Shown here: in pieces, positions 1 to 9,416 of the stretch
Position numbering within the stretch: position 1 is the stretch's first letter
How the letters are laid out: every line of letters begins with the position of its first letter
From: Afipia sp. P52-10
GTDB lineage: Bacteria; Pseudomonadota; Alphaproteobacteria; Rhizobiales; Xanthobacteraceae
Direction: 5' to 3'
DNA length: 64,000 nt
Assembly (NCBI RefSeq): GCF_000516555.1
Contig: NZ_AZSJ01000003.1
Location: 2,322,814-2,386,813, forward strand
Position numbers and translations under genes: made by a program
The notes under the pieces: model-generated
Database searches by the model: none
What the model saw: the letters and a program-made list of their open reading frames with translations, nothing else
Told to the model about the DNA's origin: nothing

Positions 1-294
1 GAGCGGTCGGCGCATGGATCGGTGGTCCTGCCAGGAACGAAACCCAGGCGTCTTCGGAAGCGATACGCGCCGTCCCAAGAGCCCATGCAGGCACCGATAG
101 CGTTAATAGGTCTTAACGTCCAGTAAGAGGTGTTAACGGGCCACCGCCATCGTTAACGATTGATCAGCCATTGTGGCGTGGACGGCACGATCACGGCCGC
201 CGCGGATGGGCTCGGTTCGATGGCGATGGCGCGGCGTGGTGGCAATGCCCGACCATGACCTATGGGCAGTGGCCTTGCGACAGAGGCGCAATGA
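1..294. other. gene-free left edge with TTAAC-type motifs
   Basis: I see no convincing gene here. The stretch from 103 to 157 holds four TTAA/TTAAC words: TTAA at 103 and TTAAC at 113, 133 and 153. The first two are separated by 6 bases, close to but not matching the TTAA-N7-TTAAC spacing known for CtrA sites. The gene they might serve may lie left of the window. Confidence 0.3.
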
Positions 295-570
295 TCAGAT
301 CGGCGAGCCGTTACCCGGCCCGGCGCCGAGTTTCGCTTCGAGCGCAGCGATCCGCGCCTTCAGCGCATCGTTCTCCTCGCGGGCGAGGCGGGCCATGTCC
401 TTCACCGCTTCGAACTCTTCGCGTTTGACCAGGTCCATCTCGTTCAGGAAGCGCTCGGCCTGATGCTTGATCACGGTGTCGATCTCGCGCTTGACGCCCT
501 GCGCCGCGCCAGTCGCGTCATTCACGAGCCGCGCGATCTCGTCGAAGAAGCGGTTGCTGGTCTGGGTCAT
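295..570 (-). CDS. UbiK/BMFP-family accessory factor
   Basis: This small protein of 91 residues is mostly alpha-helical. A C-terminal coiled coil of alternating Leu, Glu, Arg and Lys (around residues 45-80, with ALEAKLG near the end) is typical of the BMFP/UbiK family. UbiK proteins assist aerobic ubiquinone biosynthesis, and family members can associate with membranes. I chose the ATG at 570 because AAGGAG lies 8 bases upstream; the longer frame to 624 has no such site. It is divergent from the dienelactone hydrolase gene, with about 190 bp between them. Function is assigned from the family, not shown by the sequence. Confidence 0.75.
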   Translation of the reverse strand: MTQTSNRFFDEIARLVNDATGAAQGVKREIDTVIKHQAERFLNEMDLVKREEFEAVKDMARLAREENDALKARIAALEAKLGAGPGNGSPI

Positions 571-758
571 CGCTCGATCTCCTTGAGGCGCGCAATCGGG
601 CGAGCCAATGCGCCGGCTTCGCATGAACGCCCGTCCTTAGACAATGGCAATCCGCGCGCGCTTGTTCAAGCCTCGCCACCGGCAAACGCTTGTCAGGACA
701 AGGAAACCTTGCGACTCTGAACCGGCCCAAATCACCAAGAGCAAGAACGGATCGGCCC

Positions 759-1499
759 ATGATCGAACAGACCGTCGAGATTCCGACCAAGGATGGCCAG
801 ACAACCACCTTCATCGTCCATCCCGACCGGGGCGGGCCGTTCCCCGTGGTCCTGTTCTACATGGATGCGCCGGCGATCCGCGAGGAGCTGCGCGACATGG
901 CGCGGCGGCTGGCGTCGAGCGGATACTACGTGATGCTGCCGAACATGTACTACCGCGCGGGTGTGATGGAACTCGGGCCGATTCCGCCGGCGATGGACGC
1001 CCCCGAGCGCAAGCGAATGCAGGAGTATATGAACGGCCTCACCATCCCGCTGGTGATGGACGACACTGAGGCGTTGCTGGCCTATGCCGATGGTCAGGCC
1101 GCCGCGAGCAAGGGTCCGATCGGCTGCGTCGGTTACTGCATGAGCGGGCAATATGCGGTGAACGCCGCCGCCCGCTGGCCGGACCGGGTGGCCGCCGCCG
1201 CATCAATCTATGGCACACGGCTCGTGACCGACGCGCCCGACAGCCCGCACATCATGGCCCGCAAGGCCAAAGGCGAGCTCTATTTCGGCTGCGCCGAACG
1301 TGATCATTATGTGCCGCTGGAGATGATCGCCGCGTTGAAGCAACGGCTTGCCGCCGACGAGGCGAATGCGGAAGTCGAGATCTATGCGGGGGCTGATCAC
1401 GGTTTCGCCTTCCCGCTGCGGCCCGTCTACAACAAGGCCGCCGCCGAACAGCATTGGGAACGGTTGCTGTCGCTGTATCGGCGCAAGCTGCAGAAATAG
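759..1499 (+). CDS. dienelactone hydrolase family protein
   Basis: A 246-residue alpha/beta hydrolase of the dienelactone hydrolase type. The nucleophile is Cys127 in the elbow GYCMSGQ. Asp182 (AERDHYVP) and His214 (GADHGFAFP) complete the Cys-Asp-His triad expected of this family, so the enzyme looks active. Members open lactone rings such as dienelactone in aromatic degradation, but many have unknown substrates. No other aromatic-degradation genes lie nearby, so the substrate cannot be inferred. The ATG at 759 fits the usual N-terminus; a longer in-frame start at 690 would add an atypical tail. It reads alone toward lgt with about 140 bp between. Confidence 0.85.
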   Translation: MIEQTVEIPTKDGQTTTFIVHPDRGGPFPVVLFYMDAPAIREELRDMARRLASSGYYVMLPNMYYRAGVMELGPIPPAMDAPERKRMQEYMNGLTIPLVMDDTEALLAYADGQAAASKGPIGCVGYCMSGQYAVNAAARWPDRVAAAASIYGTRLVTDAPDSPHIMARKAKGELYFGCAERDHYVPLEMIAALKQRLAADEANAEVEIYAGADHGFAFPLRPVYNKAAAEQHWERLLSLYRRKLQK

Positions 1500-1640
1500 C
1501 CTGCCAAGGCGCAGCCCCTCGCGGCGACGTGAGGTTACGGTTGTCGCACGAACGATGTATCTGCATAGGGATTCGTGACGATGCGCGCCGCGTTCCCTTT
1601 CACGTAAGCGACGTCATCGACAGCAAGGTCTTGTAATCGC

Positions 1641-2486
1641 ATGCCGCAACTGGCGCTCACCTTTCCCGTCTTCGATCCGGTGGCGATTGCGATCGGCCCG
1701 TTCGCCGTGCGCTGGTATGCGCTCGCCTATATCGCGGGCATCGTCCTCGGGTGGCTCTATGCGCGCGCGATCCTGCGTTCGGAGAGGCTGTGGGGAGGGC
1801 CCGCGCCGATTTCCACGCTGCAGTTCGACGACTTCGTGCTGTGGGTGACGCTCGGCATCATCCTCGGCGGCCGCACCGGCTATGTGCTGTTCTACAACCT
1901 GGGTTACTTCGCTCAGCATCCGCTGGAAATCTTGCAGTTGTGGAACGGCGGCATGTCGTTCCATGGCGGCTTCCTCGGCTGCGTCGTCGCCGTGCTGTTG
2001 TTCGGCTGGCGCAACAAGGTGCCGGTGCTCTCGCTCGGCGACGTCACCTGTGCGGTCGGTCCGATCGGTTTGTTCCTTGGCCGCATCGCCAACTTCATCA
2101 ACGGCGAACTGTGGGGGCGCGTCACCGACATGCCCTGGGCCTTCGTGTTTCCCACCGGCGGGCCGTTGCCGCGTCATCCGAGCCAGCTTTACGAGGCCGC
2201 GCTGGAAGGCATCGTGCTGTTCGTCGTATTGGCGCTGATGATCCGCGGTGGCGCCTTGAAGCGGCCCGGCCTGATCATCGGAACCTTCGCCATTGGCTAC
2301 GGACTGGCACGCATTGTCAGCGAATTATTCCGCGAGCCTGATCCGCAACTCGGTTTCCTGTGGGGAGGATTGACTATGGGCATGCTGCTGTCGCTGCCGA
2401 TGATCGCCGCCGGCATCGCTTTTGTGGTATGGGCTCTGCGCCGGCCGCGACGCGCGCGGCCGCCCGCTAATCAAGGTCTATCGTGA
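1641..2486 (+). CDS. lgt: prolipoprotein diacylglyceryl transferase
   Basis: Lgt is an inner-membrane enzyme that moves the diacylglyceryl group of phosphatidylglycerol to the lipobox cysteine of prolipoproteins, the first step in lipoprotein maturation. The 281-residue product has about seven hydrophobic segments. It carries the HGGFLG motif (residues 108-113) and the Lgt signature [14 protein letters not shown] (147-160), which contains the essential Arg and Asn. Length is normal. The stop overlaps the GTG start of the next gene (GTGA), so lgt is translationally coupled to the methyltransferase gene and leads a three-gene operon with pgeF. Confidence 0.97.
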   Translation: MPQLALTFPVFDPVAIAIGPFAVRWYALAYIAGIVLGWLYARAILRSERLWGGPAPISTLQFDDFVLWVTLGIILGGRTGYVLFYNLGYFAQHPLEILQLWNGGMSFHGGFLGCVVAVLLFGWRNKVPVLSLGDVTCAVGPIGLFLGRIANFINGELWGRVTDMPWAFVFPTGGPLPRHPSQLYEAALEGIVLFVVLALMIRGGALKRPGLIIGTFAIGYGLARIVSELFREPDPQLGFLWGGLTMGMLLSLPMIAAGIAFVVWALRRPRRARPPANQGLS

Positions 2487-3613
2487 GCGCCCACCTGTCT
2501 CTCAGCGCCGAAATCCGCAATCTGATTCGCTCGGCGGGGCCGATGCCGGTGGCGCGCTACATGGAGATATGCCTCACCCATCCCGAGCACGGTTACTACA
2601 TGATCCGCGACCCGTTGGGGCGCGAGGGCGATTTCATCACCGCGCCGGAAGTCAGTCAGATGTTCGGCGAACTGCTCGGCCTGTGGGCCGCGGCGGTGTG
2701 GCGGTCGATGGGTACGCCAGACACCTTGCGGCTGATCGAGCTTGGCCCCGGCCGCGGCACCATGATGGCGGACATGCTGCGTGCGATCCGCGTGCTGCCT
2801 GCGTTTCAGCAGGTGGCGTCGATCCATATGGTCGAGATCAATCCGGCGCTGGTTGACAGGCAGAGGGAGACCCTGCAGGGCCCGCGCGCGAACGCGAATG
2901 TCACCTGGCACACGAGTCTCGACGAGGTTCCTGACGGTCCCTCGATCATCCTCGCCAACGAGTATTTCGATGCCCTGCCGGTGCATCAGGTGATCCGCCA
3001 GGAGACCGGCTGGCACGAGCGCGTGGTCGATCTCAACAGCAATGGCCAGCTCGTCTTTGGTGCGTCGGCGGCGCCGCTGAAACATTTCGAACTGCTGCTG
3101 CCGCCGCTGGTGCGCGCGGCGCCGGTGGGCGCGATCTTCGAGTGGCGGCCGAACCATGAGATCATGCGGATCGCGCGGCGGGTCAGGGATTTCGGCGGCG
3201 CCGCGCTGATCATCGACTATGGCCATGTGCGCAGCGACGCGGGCGATACCTTCCAGGCGATCGCGCGACACACCTTCGCCGACCCCTTACGCAATCCGGG
3301 CCAGGCTGACCTGACCGCGCATGTGGACTTTCAGGCGCTCGCGCTCGGCGCGGAGGATGCCGGTGCGCGGCTGCACGGGCCGCTGGAGCAGGGCGAGTTC
3401 CTGATCCGCCTCGGCATCGAGACCCGCGCCGCTGCGCTGATGAACAAGGCGAGCGCCCAGGTGCAGGCCGACATCACCACCGCGCTGCGGCGGCTGACCG
3501 GCACAGGCCGCGGCGCGATGGGGGCACTGTTTAAGGTGCTCGGCGTATCCGACCCGCAGTTGCGGACACTGCCCGGGCTGACCGACGGCTCCGACGCTGA
3601 AAGGCCGACATGA
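2483..3613 (+). CDS. MidA/NDUFAF7-family SAM-dependent methyltransferase
   Basis: A 376-residue class I methyltransferase of the MidA/NDUFAF7 family (DUF185). It shows the SAM-binding glycine motif [10 protein letters not shown] near residues 94-103 and the family motif [13 protein letters not shown] around residue 160. Mitochondrial NDUFAF7 dimethylates an arginine of a complex I subunit, and bacterial members are presumed protein arginine methyltransferases. The bacterial target is not proven. The GTG start at 2483 sits in a GTGA overlap with lgt, and the stop overlaps the pgeF ATG (ATGA). All three genes are therefore probably translated from one message. Confidence 0.92.
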   Translation: MSAHLSLSAEIRNLIRSAGPMPVARYMEICLTHPEHGYYMIRDPLGREGDFITAPEVSQMFGELLGLWAAAVWRSMGTPDTLRLIELGPGRGTMMADMLRAIRVLPAFQQVASIHMVEINPALVDRQRETLQGPRANANVTWHTSLDEVPDGPSIILANEYFDALPVHQVIRQETGWHERVVDLNSNGQLVFGASAAPLKHFELLLPPLVRAAPVGAIFEWRPNHEIMRIARRVRDFGGAALIIDYGHVRSDAGDTFQAIARHTFADPLRNPGQADLTAHVDFQALALGAEDAGARLHGPLEQGEFLIRLGIETRAAALMNKASAQVQADITTALRRLTGTGRGAMGALFKVLGVSDPQLRTLPGLTDGSDAERPT

Positions 3614-4380
3614 TGCTGGAATCCTTGTTGCTGTCGACGGTGCCGGGCATCCGGCATGCCTTCTTCACCCGCGCGGGCGGTGTGTCCGCGGGCATCTATG
3701 CGGGACTGAACGGCGGGCTTGGGTCGAACGACGACCCGGACAAGGTGCAAGAGAACCGGCAGCGGATGGCGGCAGCGCTCGCGGTGGCACCGGATAAGTT
3801 GCTGACGCTGTATCAGGTGCATTCGCCGGACGTGGTGGTGGTCGATCGGCCTTGGGACACGGCCGCGCGGCCGAAGGCCGATGCGATGGTGACGAAGGTG
3901 CCGGGTGTCGCGCTCGGTGTGACCACCGCGGATTGCGGGCCGGTCCTGTTCGTCGATCCCACGGCGAAGGTGATCGGCGCCGCCCATGCCGGTTGGAAGG
4001 GTGCGCTGACGGGCGTGCTGGAAAGCACGCTCGATGCGATGGAGACCTTGGGCGCCTCCCGCGATGGCGTGATCGCGGCGATTGGGCCGATGATCCGCCA
4101 GCGCAACTACGAGGTCGGCCTCGACTTCATCAGCCGCTTCGAGGAGGCGGACGTGGACAACGCGCGCTTCTTCGCCTCGGCCTCGCGCCATGGCCATGCG
4201 ATGTTCGATTTGGCCGGGTACATCCATGCCCGGTTGCAGAAGGCGGGGGTGCTGATGGTCGATGACCTGGATCTCTGCACCTATGCCGACGAGGCGAGCT
4301 TCTACAGCTACCGCCGCTCGACCCATCGCAAGGAGCCGGATTATGGCCGCCACGTCCACGCCATCGTGCTGGACGGCTGA
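3610..4380 (+). CDS. pgeF: PgeF/YfiH family multicopper-like purine nucleoside phosphorylase
   Basis: A 256-residue member of the YfiH/LACC1 family, once called polyphenol oxidase and now known as a zinc-dependent purine nucleoside phosphorylase/adenosine deaminase that also helps keep peptidoglycan composition correct. The zinc ligands are visible as His71 (QVHSPD), Cys109 (TTADCGP) and His126 (AAHAGWKG). The N-terminus HAFFTRAGGVSAG is typical. It is the third gene of the lgt operon, joined by an ATGA overlap. Length is normal and no defect is seen. Confidence 0.93.
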   Translation: MMLESLLLSTVPGIRHAFFTRAGGVSAGIYAGLNGGLGSNDDPDKVQENRQRMAAALAVAPDKLLTLYQVHSPDVVVVDRPWDTAARPKADAMVTKVPGVALGVTTADCGPVLFVDPTAKVIGAAHAGWKGALTGVLESTLDAMETLGASRDGVIAAIGPMIRQRNYEVGLDFISRFEEADVDNARFFASASRHGHAMFDLAGYIHARLQKAGVLMVDDLDLCTYADEASFYSYRRSTHRKEPDYGRHVHAIVLDG

Positions 4381-4532
4381 ATCGGGCCGTTTTAGGCCGA
4401 TTTGGGCCCTGCGCTCGCTGGGTGCAGCATTTTGCGGGTTTTTGGCCCATTTCCTTGTCAATTCGCCGCTTCGGGGCTATAAGCCGCCCGTCCGTGGCCC
4501 CCGCACCCCTGGAGGCTTGCTGCGGCAACCCT

Positions 4533-4577
4533 GCATGATCCGGAAGAGTGGATACCGTTTTCCGGAAAAGATCATGC
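4533..4577 (+). repeat. family A palindromic repeat, copy 1
   Basis: A 45-bp imperfect palindrome starting GCATGATCCGGAAGAGTGG and ending GAAAAGATCATGC. It lies between pgeF and rplY and is one of eight family A copies in the window (others near 5.3, 10.5, 15.5, 28.6, 35.5, 49.7 and 61.3 kb). All are intergenic. Confidence 0.85.
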
Positions 4578-4633
4578 ATCACAGAGAGATGGGCCGCTCA
4601 GGCGGCCTTTTCCATTCGAAGAGGACTTAAACG

Positions 4634-5332
4634 ATGGCGACCGTCAGGGAATTGAAGGCGACCGCACGTCCGAAGAGCGGCAAGGGGGCCGCCCGGGCAG
4701 AGCGTCGCGCCGGCCGGGTTCCGGCCGTGATTTATGGTGACAACAAAGCCCCGCTTCCGATCTCGGTGGACGACCGTGAGCTGCGTCAGCGCATCTTCGC
4801 CGGTCACTTCCTCACCACGATCTTCAACATCGAGCTCGATGGCCAGAAGCATCGCGTGATTCCGCGCGACTATCACCTCGATCCGGTCAAGGATTTCCCG
4901 CTGCATGTCGATTTCCTTCGCCTCGGCGAAGGCGCGACCATCCGCGTCAGCGTTCCGCTGCATGTGAAGGGCGCCGAAGTCTCGCCGGGCGTGAAGCGCG
5001 GTGGCACGGTCAACATCGTCACCCACACGATCGATCTCGAGGCTTCGGTCGAGAACATTCCGCAGTTCATCGAGGTCGATGTCTCGGCGCTCGAAATCAA
5101 CAACTCGGTCCACCTGTCTGACGTCGGTCTGCCGACCGGCACCAAGCCGGTTTCGCGCGGCGATGCGACGCTCGTGACCATCGTTCCGCCGTCGGGCTAC
5201 GCTGAGGAGCAGAAGGCTGCTGCGGGTGCCGAAGGCGCCGCTGCTGCGCCCGCGGCTGGTGCCGCTGCACCTGCGGCCGGTGCCGCTCCGGCAGCCGCGA
5301 AGGCTCCGGCTGGAGGCGGCGCGAAGAAGTAA
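4634..5332 (+). CDS. rplY: 50S ribosomal protein L25 (Ctc form)
   Basis: L25 binds 5S rRNA in the large ribosomal subunit. The 232-residue product is the long Ctc/TL5 form. An N-terminal 5S-binding domain (residues 1-90, RRAGRVPAVIYG motif) is followed by a second beta domain to about residue 190. After that comes a low-complexity Ala/Pro/Gly tail (residues 196-232), common in Bradyrhizobium relatives. A GAGGAC-type ribosome-binding site precedes the ATG. It is followed by pth and ychF, a conserved order in alphaproteobacteria. Confidence 0.97.
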   Translation: MATVRELKATARPKSGKGAARAERRAGRVPAVIYGDNKAPLPISVDDRELRQRIFAGHFLTTIFNIELDGQKHRVIPRDYHLDPVKDFPLHVDFLRLGEGATIRVSVPLHVKGAEVSPGVKRGGTVNIVTHTIDLEASVENIPQFIEVDVSALEINNSVHLSDVGLPTGTKPVSRGDATLVTIVPPSGYAEEQKAAAGAEGAAAAPAAGAAAPAAGAAPAAAKAPAGGGAKK

Positions 5333-5341
5333 CGCGCGAGA

Positions 5342-5386
5342 GCATGATGCCGGAACGGGCCAAGCGGTTTTCGGACGGCATCGTGG
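5342..5386 (+). repeat. family A palindromic repeat, degenerate copy 2
   Basis: Between rplY and pth, a decayed copy keeps GCATGATGCCGGAA at the left and AAGCGGTTTTCGGA in the centre. The right arm has drifted to GGCATCGTGG. It indicates an old insertion compared with copies 4 and 5. Confidence 0.6.
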
Positions 5387-5461
5387 TCGGGGTTCGTGGA
5401 TCGATCACGCGCATGATCTTGGGTCGTCGGCCCAGGATCATCGTGGTCTAGGAGCCGCGTC

Positions 5462-6064
5462 ATGCGTCTCTTTGTTGGGCTCGGCAATCCTGGCGCCAAA
5501 TACCAGGGGAACCGACACAATATCGGCTTCATGGCCGTCGATGAAATCGCCCGGCGTCATGGATTCGCTCCATGGCGCCGTCGCTTTCAAGGCGAGACCG
5601 CCGAAGGCACGCTGGAGCGCGAGCGCGTCATCCTGCTCAAGCCCACGACCTACATGAACGAATCCGGCCAGTCGGTCGGCGAGGCGGCGAAGTTCTTCAA
5701 GCTGGGGCTTGGCGATATCGTCGTGTTTCACGACGAGCTCGATCTTCCGCCGGCGAAGCTGCGCATCAAGGTCGGCGGCGGCAATGCAGGGCACAACGGC
5801 CTGCGTTCGATCGACGCCCATGTCGGCAACGCGTTTCGCAGGATTCGCATCGGCATCGGTCATCCTGGCGTGAAGGAGCTGGTGCACGCCTACGTGCTGA
5901 ACGATTTCGCCAAGGCGGAGCGGGCGTGGGTCGAGGCGATGACGGACGCGATCGCCGACAATGCGGGGCTGATCGCGACCGGTCAGGACGCGAGTTTTCA
6001 GAACAAGGTGCATCTGGCGATGCAGGCAAAGGGTTTCGGCGGCGACGACAGCGCGTCGAAATAG
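5462..6064 (+). CDS. pth: peptidyl-tRNA hydrolase
   Basis: Pth cleaves peptidyl-tRNAs released from stalled ribosomes so that the tRNA can be reused. The 200-residue product starts with the family motif [20 protein letters not shown], in which His19 is the catalytic histidine. It also has the [10 protein letters not shown] and FHDELDLP segments and the glycine loop [12 protein letters not shown]. An AGGAG site lies 8 bases before the ATG. ychF follows 12 bp downstream, so the two are probably cotranscribed. Confidence 0.97.
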   Translation: MRLFVGLGNPGAKYQGNRHNIGFMAVDEIARRHGFAPWRRRFQGETAEGTLERERVILLKPTTYMNESGQSVGEAAKFFKLGLGDIVVFHDELDLPPAKLRIKVGGGNAGHNGLRSIDAHVGNAFRRIRIGIGHPGVKELVHAYVLNDFAKAERAWVEAMTDAIADNAGLIATGQDASFQNKVHLAMQAKGFGGDDSASK

Positions 6065-6076
6065 GTTGAGGCAGCT

Positions 6077-7174
6077 ATGGGATTCAAATGCGGCATCGTC
6101 GGACTGCCGAATGTCGGCAAGTCGACGCTCTTCAACGCACTGACGGAGACCGCGGCCGCGCAGGCTGCGAACTATCCGTTCTGCACCATCGAGCCGAATG
6201 TCGGTGAGGTGGCCGTGCCGGATCCGCGGCTGGAGAAGCTCGCGGCGCTTGCCAAGTCGCAGCAGATCATTCCGACGCGGCTGACCTTCGTCGATATCGC
6301 CGGCCTCGTGCGTGGCGCGTCGAAGGGCGAGGGACTCGGCAACCAGTTCCTCGCCAACATCCGCGAGGTCGACGCGATCGCCCATGTGGTGCGGTGCTTC
6401 GAGGATTCCGACATCACCCATGTCGAGGGCAAGATCGATCCGATCGCCGACATCGAGACGATCGAGACCGAGCTGATGCTCGCCGATCTCGACAGCCTCG
6501 AGAAGCGCGTCGACAATCTCACCAAGAAAGCGCGTGGCAACGACAAGGAAGCGAAGGAGCTGCTCGAACTCGTCAATCGCTCGCTGGCGCTGCTGCGTGA
6601 GGGCAAGCCGGCGCGGATGGTCGAGCGCAAGGCCGAAGAGGAGCGCTCGTTTCGCATGCTCGGTCTGATGACGTCGAAGCCGGTCGTCTATGTCTGCAAC
6701 GTCGAGGAAGGCTCGGCCAAGGACGGCAACGCCTTCTCGCAGAAGGTGCAGCAGCGCGCCAAGGAGGAGGGCGCGGTCGCCGTGGTCATCTCGGCGAAGA
6801 TCGAATCGGAGATCGCGACGCTCTCCCGCGCCGAACGGGCCGAGTTCCTCGAAACGTTGGGGCTGGAGGAGGCCGGTCTCGACCGGCTGATCCGCGCCGG
6901 CTACGACCTCTTGCATCTGATCACCTATTTCACCGTCGGTCCGAAAGAGGCGCGGGCCTGGACTATCAGCCGCGGCACCAAGGCGCCGCAGGCGGCCGGT
7001 GTGATCCACACCGACTTCGAGCGCGGCTTCATTCGCAGCGAGACGATTGCGTACGAGGACTACGTCGCGCTCGGCGGCGAGGCGGGCGCGCGCGATGCCG
7101 GCAAGCTGCGGCTCGAGGGCAAGGACTACGTCGTCGCCGACGGCGACGTGCTGCATTTCCGCTTCGCCACCTGA
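6077..7174 (+). CDS. ychF: ribosome-binding ATPase YchF
   Basis: YchF (Obg-like ATPase, OLA1 in eukaryotes) binds the ribosome and hydrolyses ATP rather than GTP. In the 365-residue product the P-loop is GLPNVGKST (residues 8-16) and the switch II segment is DIAGLV. The usual guanine-specificity NKxD is replaced by NVEE (VCNVEEGS), which explains the ATP preference known for the family. A coiled-coil insert (around residues 130-180) and a C-terminal TGS domain complete the fold. It is 12 bp behind pth and converges on the enolase-superfamily gene. Confidence 0.97.
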   Translation: MGFKCGIVGLPNVGKSTLFNALTETAAAQAANYPFCTIEPNVGEVAVPDPRLEKLAALAKSQQIIPTRLTFVDIAGLVRGASKGEGLGNQFLANIREVDAIAHVVRCFEDSDITHVEGKIDPIADIETIETELMLADLDSLEKRVDNLTKKARGNDKEAKELLELVNRSLALLREGKPARMVERKAEEERSFRMLGLMTSKPVVYVCNVEEGSAKDGNAFSQKVQQRAKEEGAVAVVISAKIESEIATLSRAERAEFLETLGLEEAGLDRLIRAGYDLLHLITYFTVGPKEARAWTISRGTKAPQAAGVIHTDFERGFIRSETIAYEDYVALGGEAGARDAGKLRLEGKDYVVADGDVLHFRFAT

Positions 7175-7183
7175 TCGTCGGGG

Positions 7184-7200
7184 GCCGCGTTCAGCGCGGC
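7184..7200. terminator. short hairpin between convergent genes
   Basis: GCCGCG-TTCAG-CGCGGC lies in the 29-bp gap between the convergent ychF and the enolase-superfamily gene. It has no T tract, so its role as a terminator is only suggested by its position. Confidence 0.3.
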
Positions 7201-7203
7201 GGC

Positions 7204-8340
7204 TCACGCCACCCGGAAGCGTTCGATCGCGGCTTCGTCGGGGCCGACGCCAAGGCCCGGCGCTTGCGGCACGCGTACGCGTCCGTTGCTGGCATTGATG
7301 GCGCCGCCGAACGGACGCGCGGCCAGTTCGCAGAAATACCATTCCACCATGCTGTCCGGCAGCCGCGCCGCGATCAGATGCACGGTCGCGGCCAGGCCCG
7401 GGCCGAAGTAAGGCGAATGCGGTGCCACCGCGACGCCGCGCGCCTGCGCGAGATTGATGATGCGCATCATCTGCGAGATGCCGCCGACCTTGTTGACGCT
7501 GGGCTGGATGATCGCGACGCGGCCGACGTCGATCAGCCGCTCGAACTCCTCGAGCGAGCCGGCATTCTCGCCCGCTGCGAGCTTGATCGGTGTCCCGGCC
7601 GTGAACGCCGCCATTGCTGTGAAATCATCCGGCGGCCAGATCGGCTCTTCCATCCAGGCCGGATTGGACGGCGCGAAAGCTTTCGCCATCGCCAGCGCTT
7701 CCTCGCACGACCACGGGCAGTTCATGTCGATCATCAGCGCCGCGTCGGGTCCGATCGCGGCCCGGCAGGCGGCCACTTCCGCAGCGCCAATCTCGTGCAG
7801 CTTGATCGCGCTGAAGCCTTGCGCCAGCGCTCGGCGCGACGATCGCGCGACCGTCTCGACGTCGCCATAGCGCAGCAGGCTCGCATAGGCGGGCAGCTCG
7901 GTGACTGGCGCAGGCGCATCGGACAGCAGCCGGTGGAGCGGCTTGCCCGCGATCTTGCCGGCGATGTCCCAGAGTGCGGTATCGATACCAGACAAGCCGT
8001 ACAGCACCGGACCGCTGCGGCCATAGAGATGCAGCTTGCGGAACAACTCGTCCATCAGCCCTGCGATGTCGGTCGCATCGCGGCCGACGCAGAGTGGTGC
8101 AATCAATGTGTCGATCGCGCGCTTCGTCGTCGCACAGGCCATGAAGCCGAAGGCTTCGCCCCAGCCGACGAGGCCGGTGTCGGTCTCGATGCGGACCAGC
8201 ACGGTATCGATGGTCGGCCAGATTGCCGATCGGTTGGACGACGCGGGACGGTCATAGCTGTAGGGGACCGCGACGTGGATGGCATCCACCTTGCTGATGA
8301 TCGCCTTGTCGGCGATCCCATTGCTGACGATCACGGCCAC
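7204..8340 (-). CDS. mandelate racemase/muconate lactonizing enzyme family protein
   Basis: An enolase-superfamily TIM-barrel enzyme of 378 residues. Metal ligands are visible as Asp205 (MIDMN), Glu231 (WMEEP) and Glu258 (AAGEN). The base motif on the second barrel strand reads Lys180-Leu-His182 rather than the commoner KxK. His308 (APHSPYF) is present. However, the strand that normally supplies the Asp of the His-Asp dyad reads IIQPSVNKVGG, with Ser281 at the usual Asp position. The substrate is probably an acid sugar or amino acid derivative, but it cannot be named. The start is GTG at 8340. It is convergent with ychF. Confidence 0.82.
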   Translation of the reverse strand: MAVIVSNGIADKAIISKVDAIHVAVPYSYDRPASSNRSAIWPTIDTVLVRIETDTGLVGWGEAFGFMACATTKRAIDTLIAPLCVGRDATDIAGLMDELFRKLHLYGRSGPVLYGLSGIDTALWDIAGKIAGKPLHRLLSDAPAPVTELPAYASLLRYGDVETVARSSRRALAQGFSAIKLHEIGAAEVAACRAAIGPDAALMIDMNCPWSCEEALAMAKAFAPSNPAWMEEPIWPPDDFTAMAAFTAGTPIKLAAGENAGSLEEFERLIDVGRVAIIQPSVNKVGGISQMMRIINLAQARGVAVAPHSPYFGPGLAATVHLIAARLPDSMVEWYFCELAARPFGGAINASNGRVRVPQAPGLGVGPDEAAIERFRVA

Positions 8341-8473
8341 TCCCGCATCGGTTGGGCTGTCCCGGTCCGATATGGAACCGGGATCTGACTATCCCGCGTT
8401 TACGGGCCGGCATCAATGCAGAGCCGCGCCGGATATCCGCATGCGCTGGAGGTGGAGTCGCGAGGGCTGAGGA

Positions 8474-8767
8474 TTAGCGGCGCTCGCCTTGCTCGCGGAT
8501 CGCGCCGAGATGCTCATTGATGCGGAACACGATCAGCACGAATTCCGCGGCGACGCGCGCGAAGATCACGCCGGCCAGCACACCGGCGATGCTGGCGAGA
8601 ACGATCACAAACCCGCCGAACGGATTGATCGCCATCGCCGTGAGCCCGGTGAAGATGCCCGAAAGGCCGTACAGAACGGCGAGCACGATGGCGAGCCAAT
8701 AGAAGATTTTGATGATGGTCGGCGTGATGAACCGATCCCACTGAAAAAGGTCTTTCCAATCGAACAT
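8474..8767 (-). CDS. DUF4282 domain-containing membrane protein
   Basis: A 97-residue protein with two strongly hydrophobic helices (about residues 18-42 and 50-80) and a cytoplasmic-looking charged C-terminus (RINEHLGAIREQGERR). This architecture, with an N-terminal FDWKDLFQWDRFITP segment, is typical of DUF4282 proteins of unknown function. A near-perfect AGGAGG ribosome-binding site lies just before the ATG, so the start is secure. It is transcribed away from the MaoC pair. No functional partner is evident. Confidence 0.8.
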   Translation of the reverse strand: MFDWKDLFQWDRFITPTIIKIFYWLAIVLAVLYGLSGIFTGLTAMAINPFGGFVIVLASIAGVLAGVIFARVAAEFVLIVFRINEHLGAIREQGERR

Positions 8768-8947
8768 AACGTGCCTCCTCGCTCGGCATTGCTACCGGCC
8801 GCAGCAAACGTTGCGCAGCAGGATAGCCGATATGCAGAGCTGCCCCGAATCTGGTTATCAGGTTTCTGCTCGCCTATAATAACGGCGACAATCGGATTGC
8901 CGCCGCAATTCGTCCCCAATTTTCCGCGTCTCTCACATCTTTCCTTC

Positions 8948-9406
8948 ATGCAGCTGACCTTCGAAGACTTTCGGCCCGGCCATTTCGCCACCTTCGGGCC
9001 CCGCCACGTCACGCGGGAGGAACTGATCGCGTTCGCGTCTGAATTCGATCCGCAGCCGATGCACCTGGACGAGGAGGCGGCAAAGCATTCGCTGGCGGGC
9101 GGCCTGTCCGGCTCGGGCTGGCACATGTGCGCCCTGGCGATGCGCATGCAGGTGGATGGTTTTCTCCATCGTGCCGCCTCGCTCGGCGGTCTCGGTGTCG
9201 ACGAGGTGAAGTGGCTCGCGCCGCTGCGGCCGGGCGACGAACTGACACTGCAGGTTCATGTCGAGGAGGCGCGGGTCTCCAGGACCCGTCCGGACAGCGG
9301 CATCGTCAAGATGCGTGCCGAGCTGTTCAACGCCGCCGGCACCTGCCTGATGAGCATCGTCAGCAACGGCCTGTTTGGCCGTCGCGCGGCTACAGCGAAC
9401 GAATGA
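8948..9406 (+). CDS. MaoC family dehydratase, first of a pair
   Basis: A 152-residue single hot-dog domain protein. The hydratase motif is intact: Asp34 and His39 lie in EFDPQPMHLDEEAA, followed by the conserved GLSGSGWHM segment. Such proteins hydrate 2-enoyl-CoA or related thioesters to (R)-3-hydroxyacyl-CoA. The ATG at 8948 was chosen because the upstream part of the frame is unlike the family. A second MaoC protein begins 10 bp after its stop, which suggests that the two pair as a heterodimer or act on the same pathway. The substrate is unknown. Confidence 0.85.
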   Translation: MQLTFEDFRPGHFATFGPRHVTREELIAFASEFDPQPMHLDEEAAKHSLAGGLSGSGWHMCALAMRMQVDGFLHRAASLGGLGVDEVKWLAPLRPGDELTLQVHVEEARVSRTRPDSGIVKMRAELFNAAGTCLMSIVSNGLFGRRAATANE

Positions 9407-9416
9407 GTAGCGCGCC

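Noticed and set aside
103-157. TTAA/TTAAC words as CtrA sites
   Set aside because: Spacing is 6 rather than 7 bases and no cell-cycle gene is next to them. Kept only as a note on the edge region.
5438-7342. 634-residue frame opposite pth and ychF
   Set aside because: Covers two certain genes on the other strand and has a shadow-like composition.
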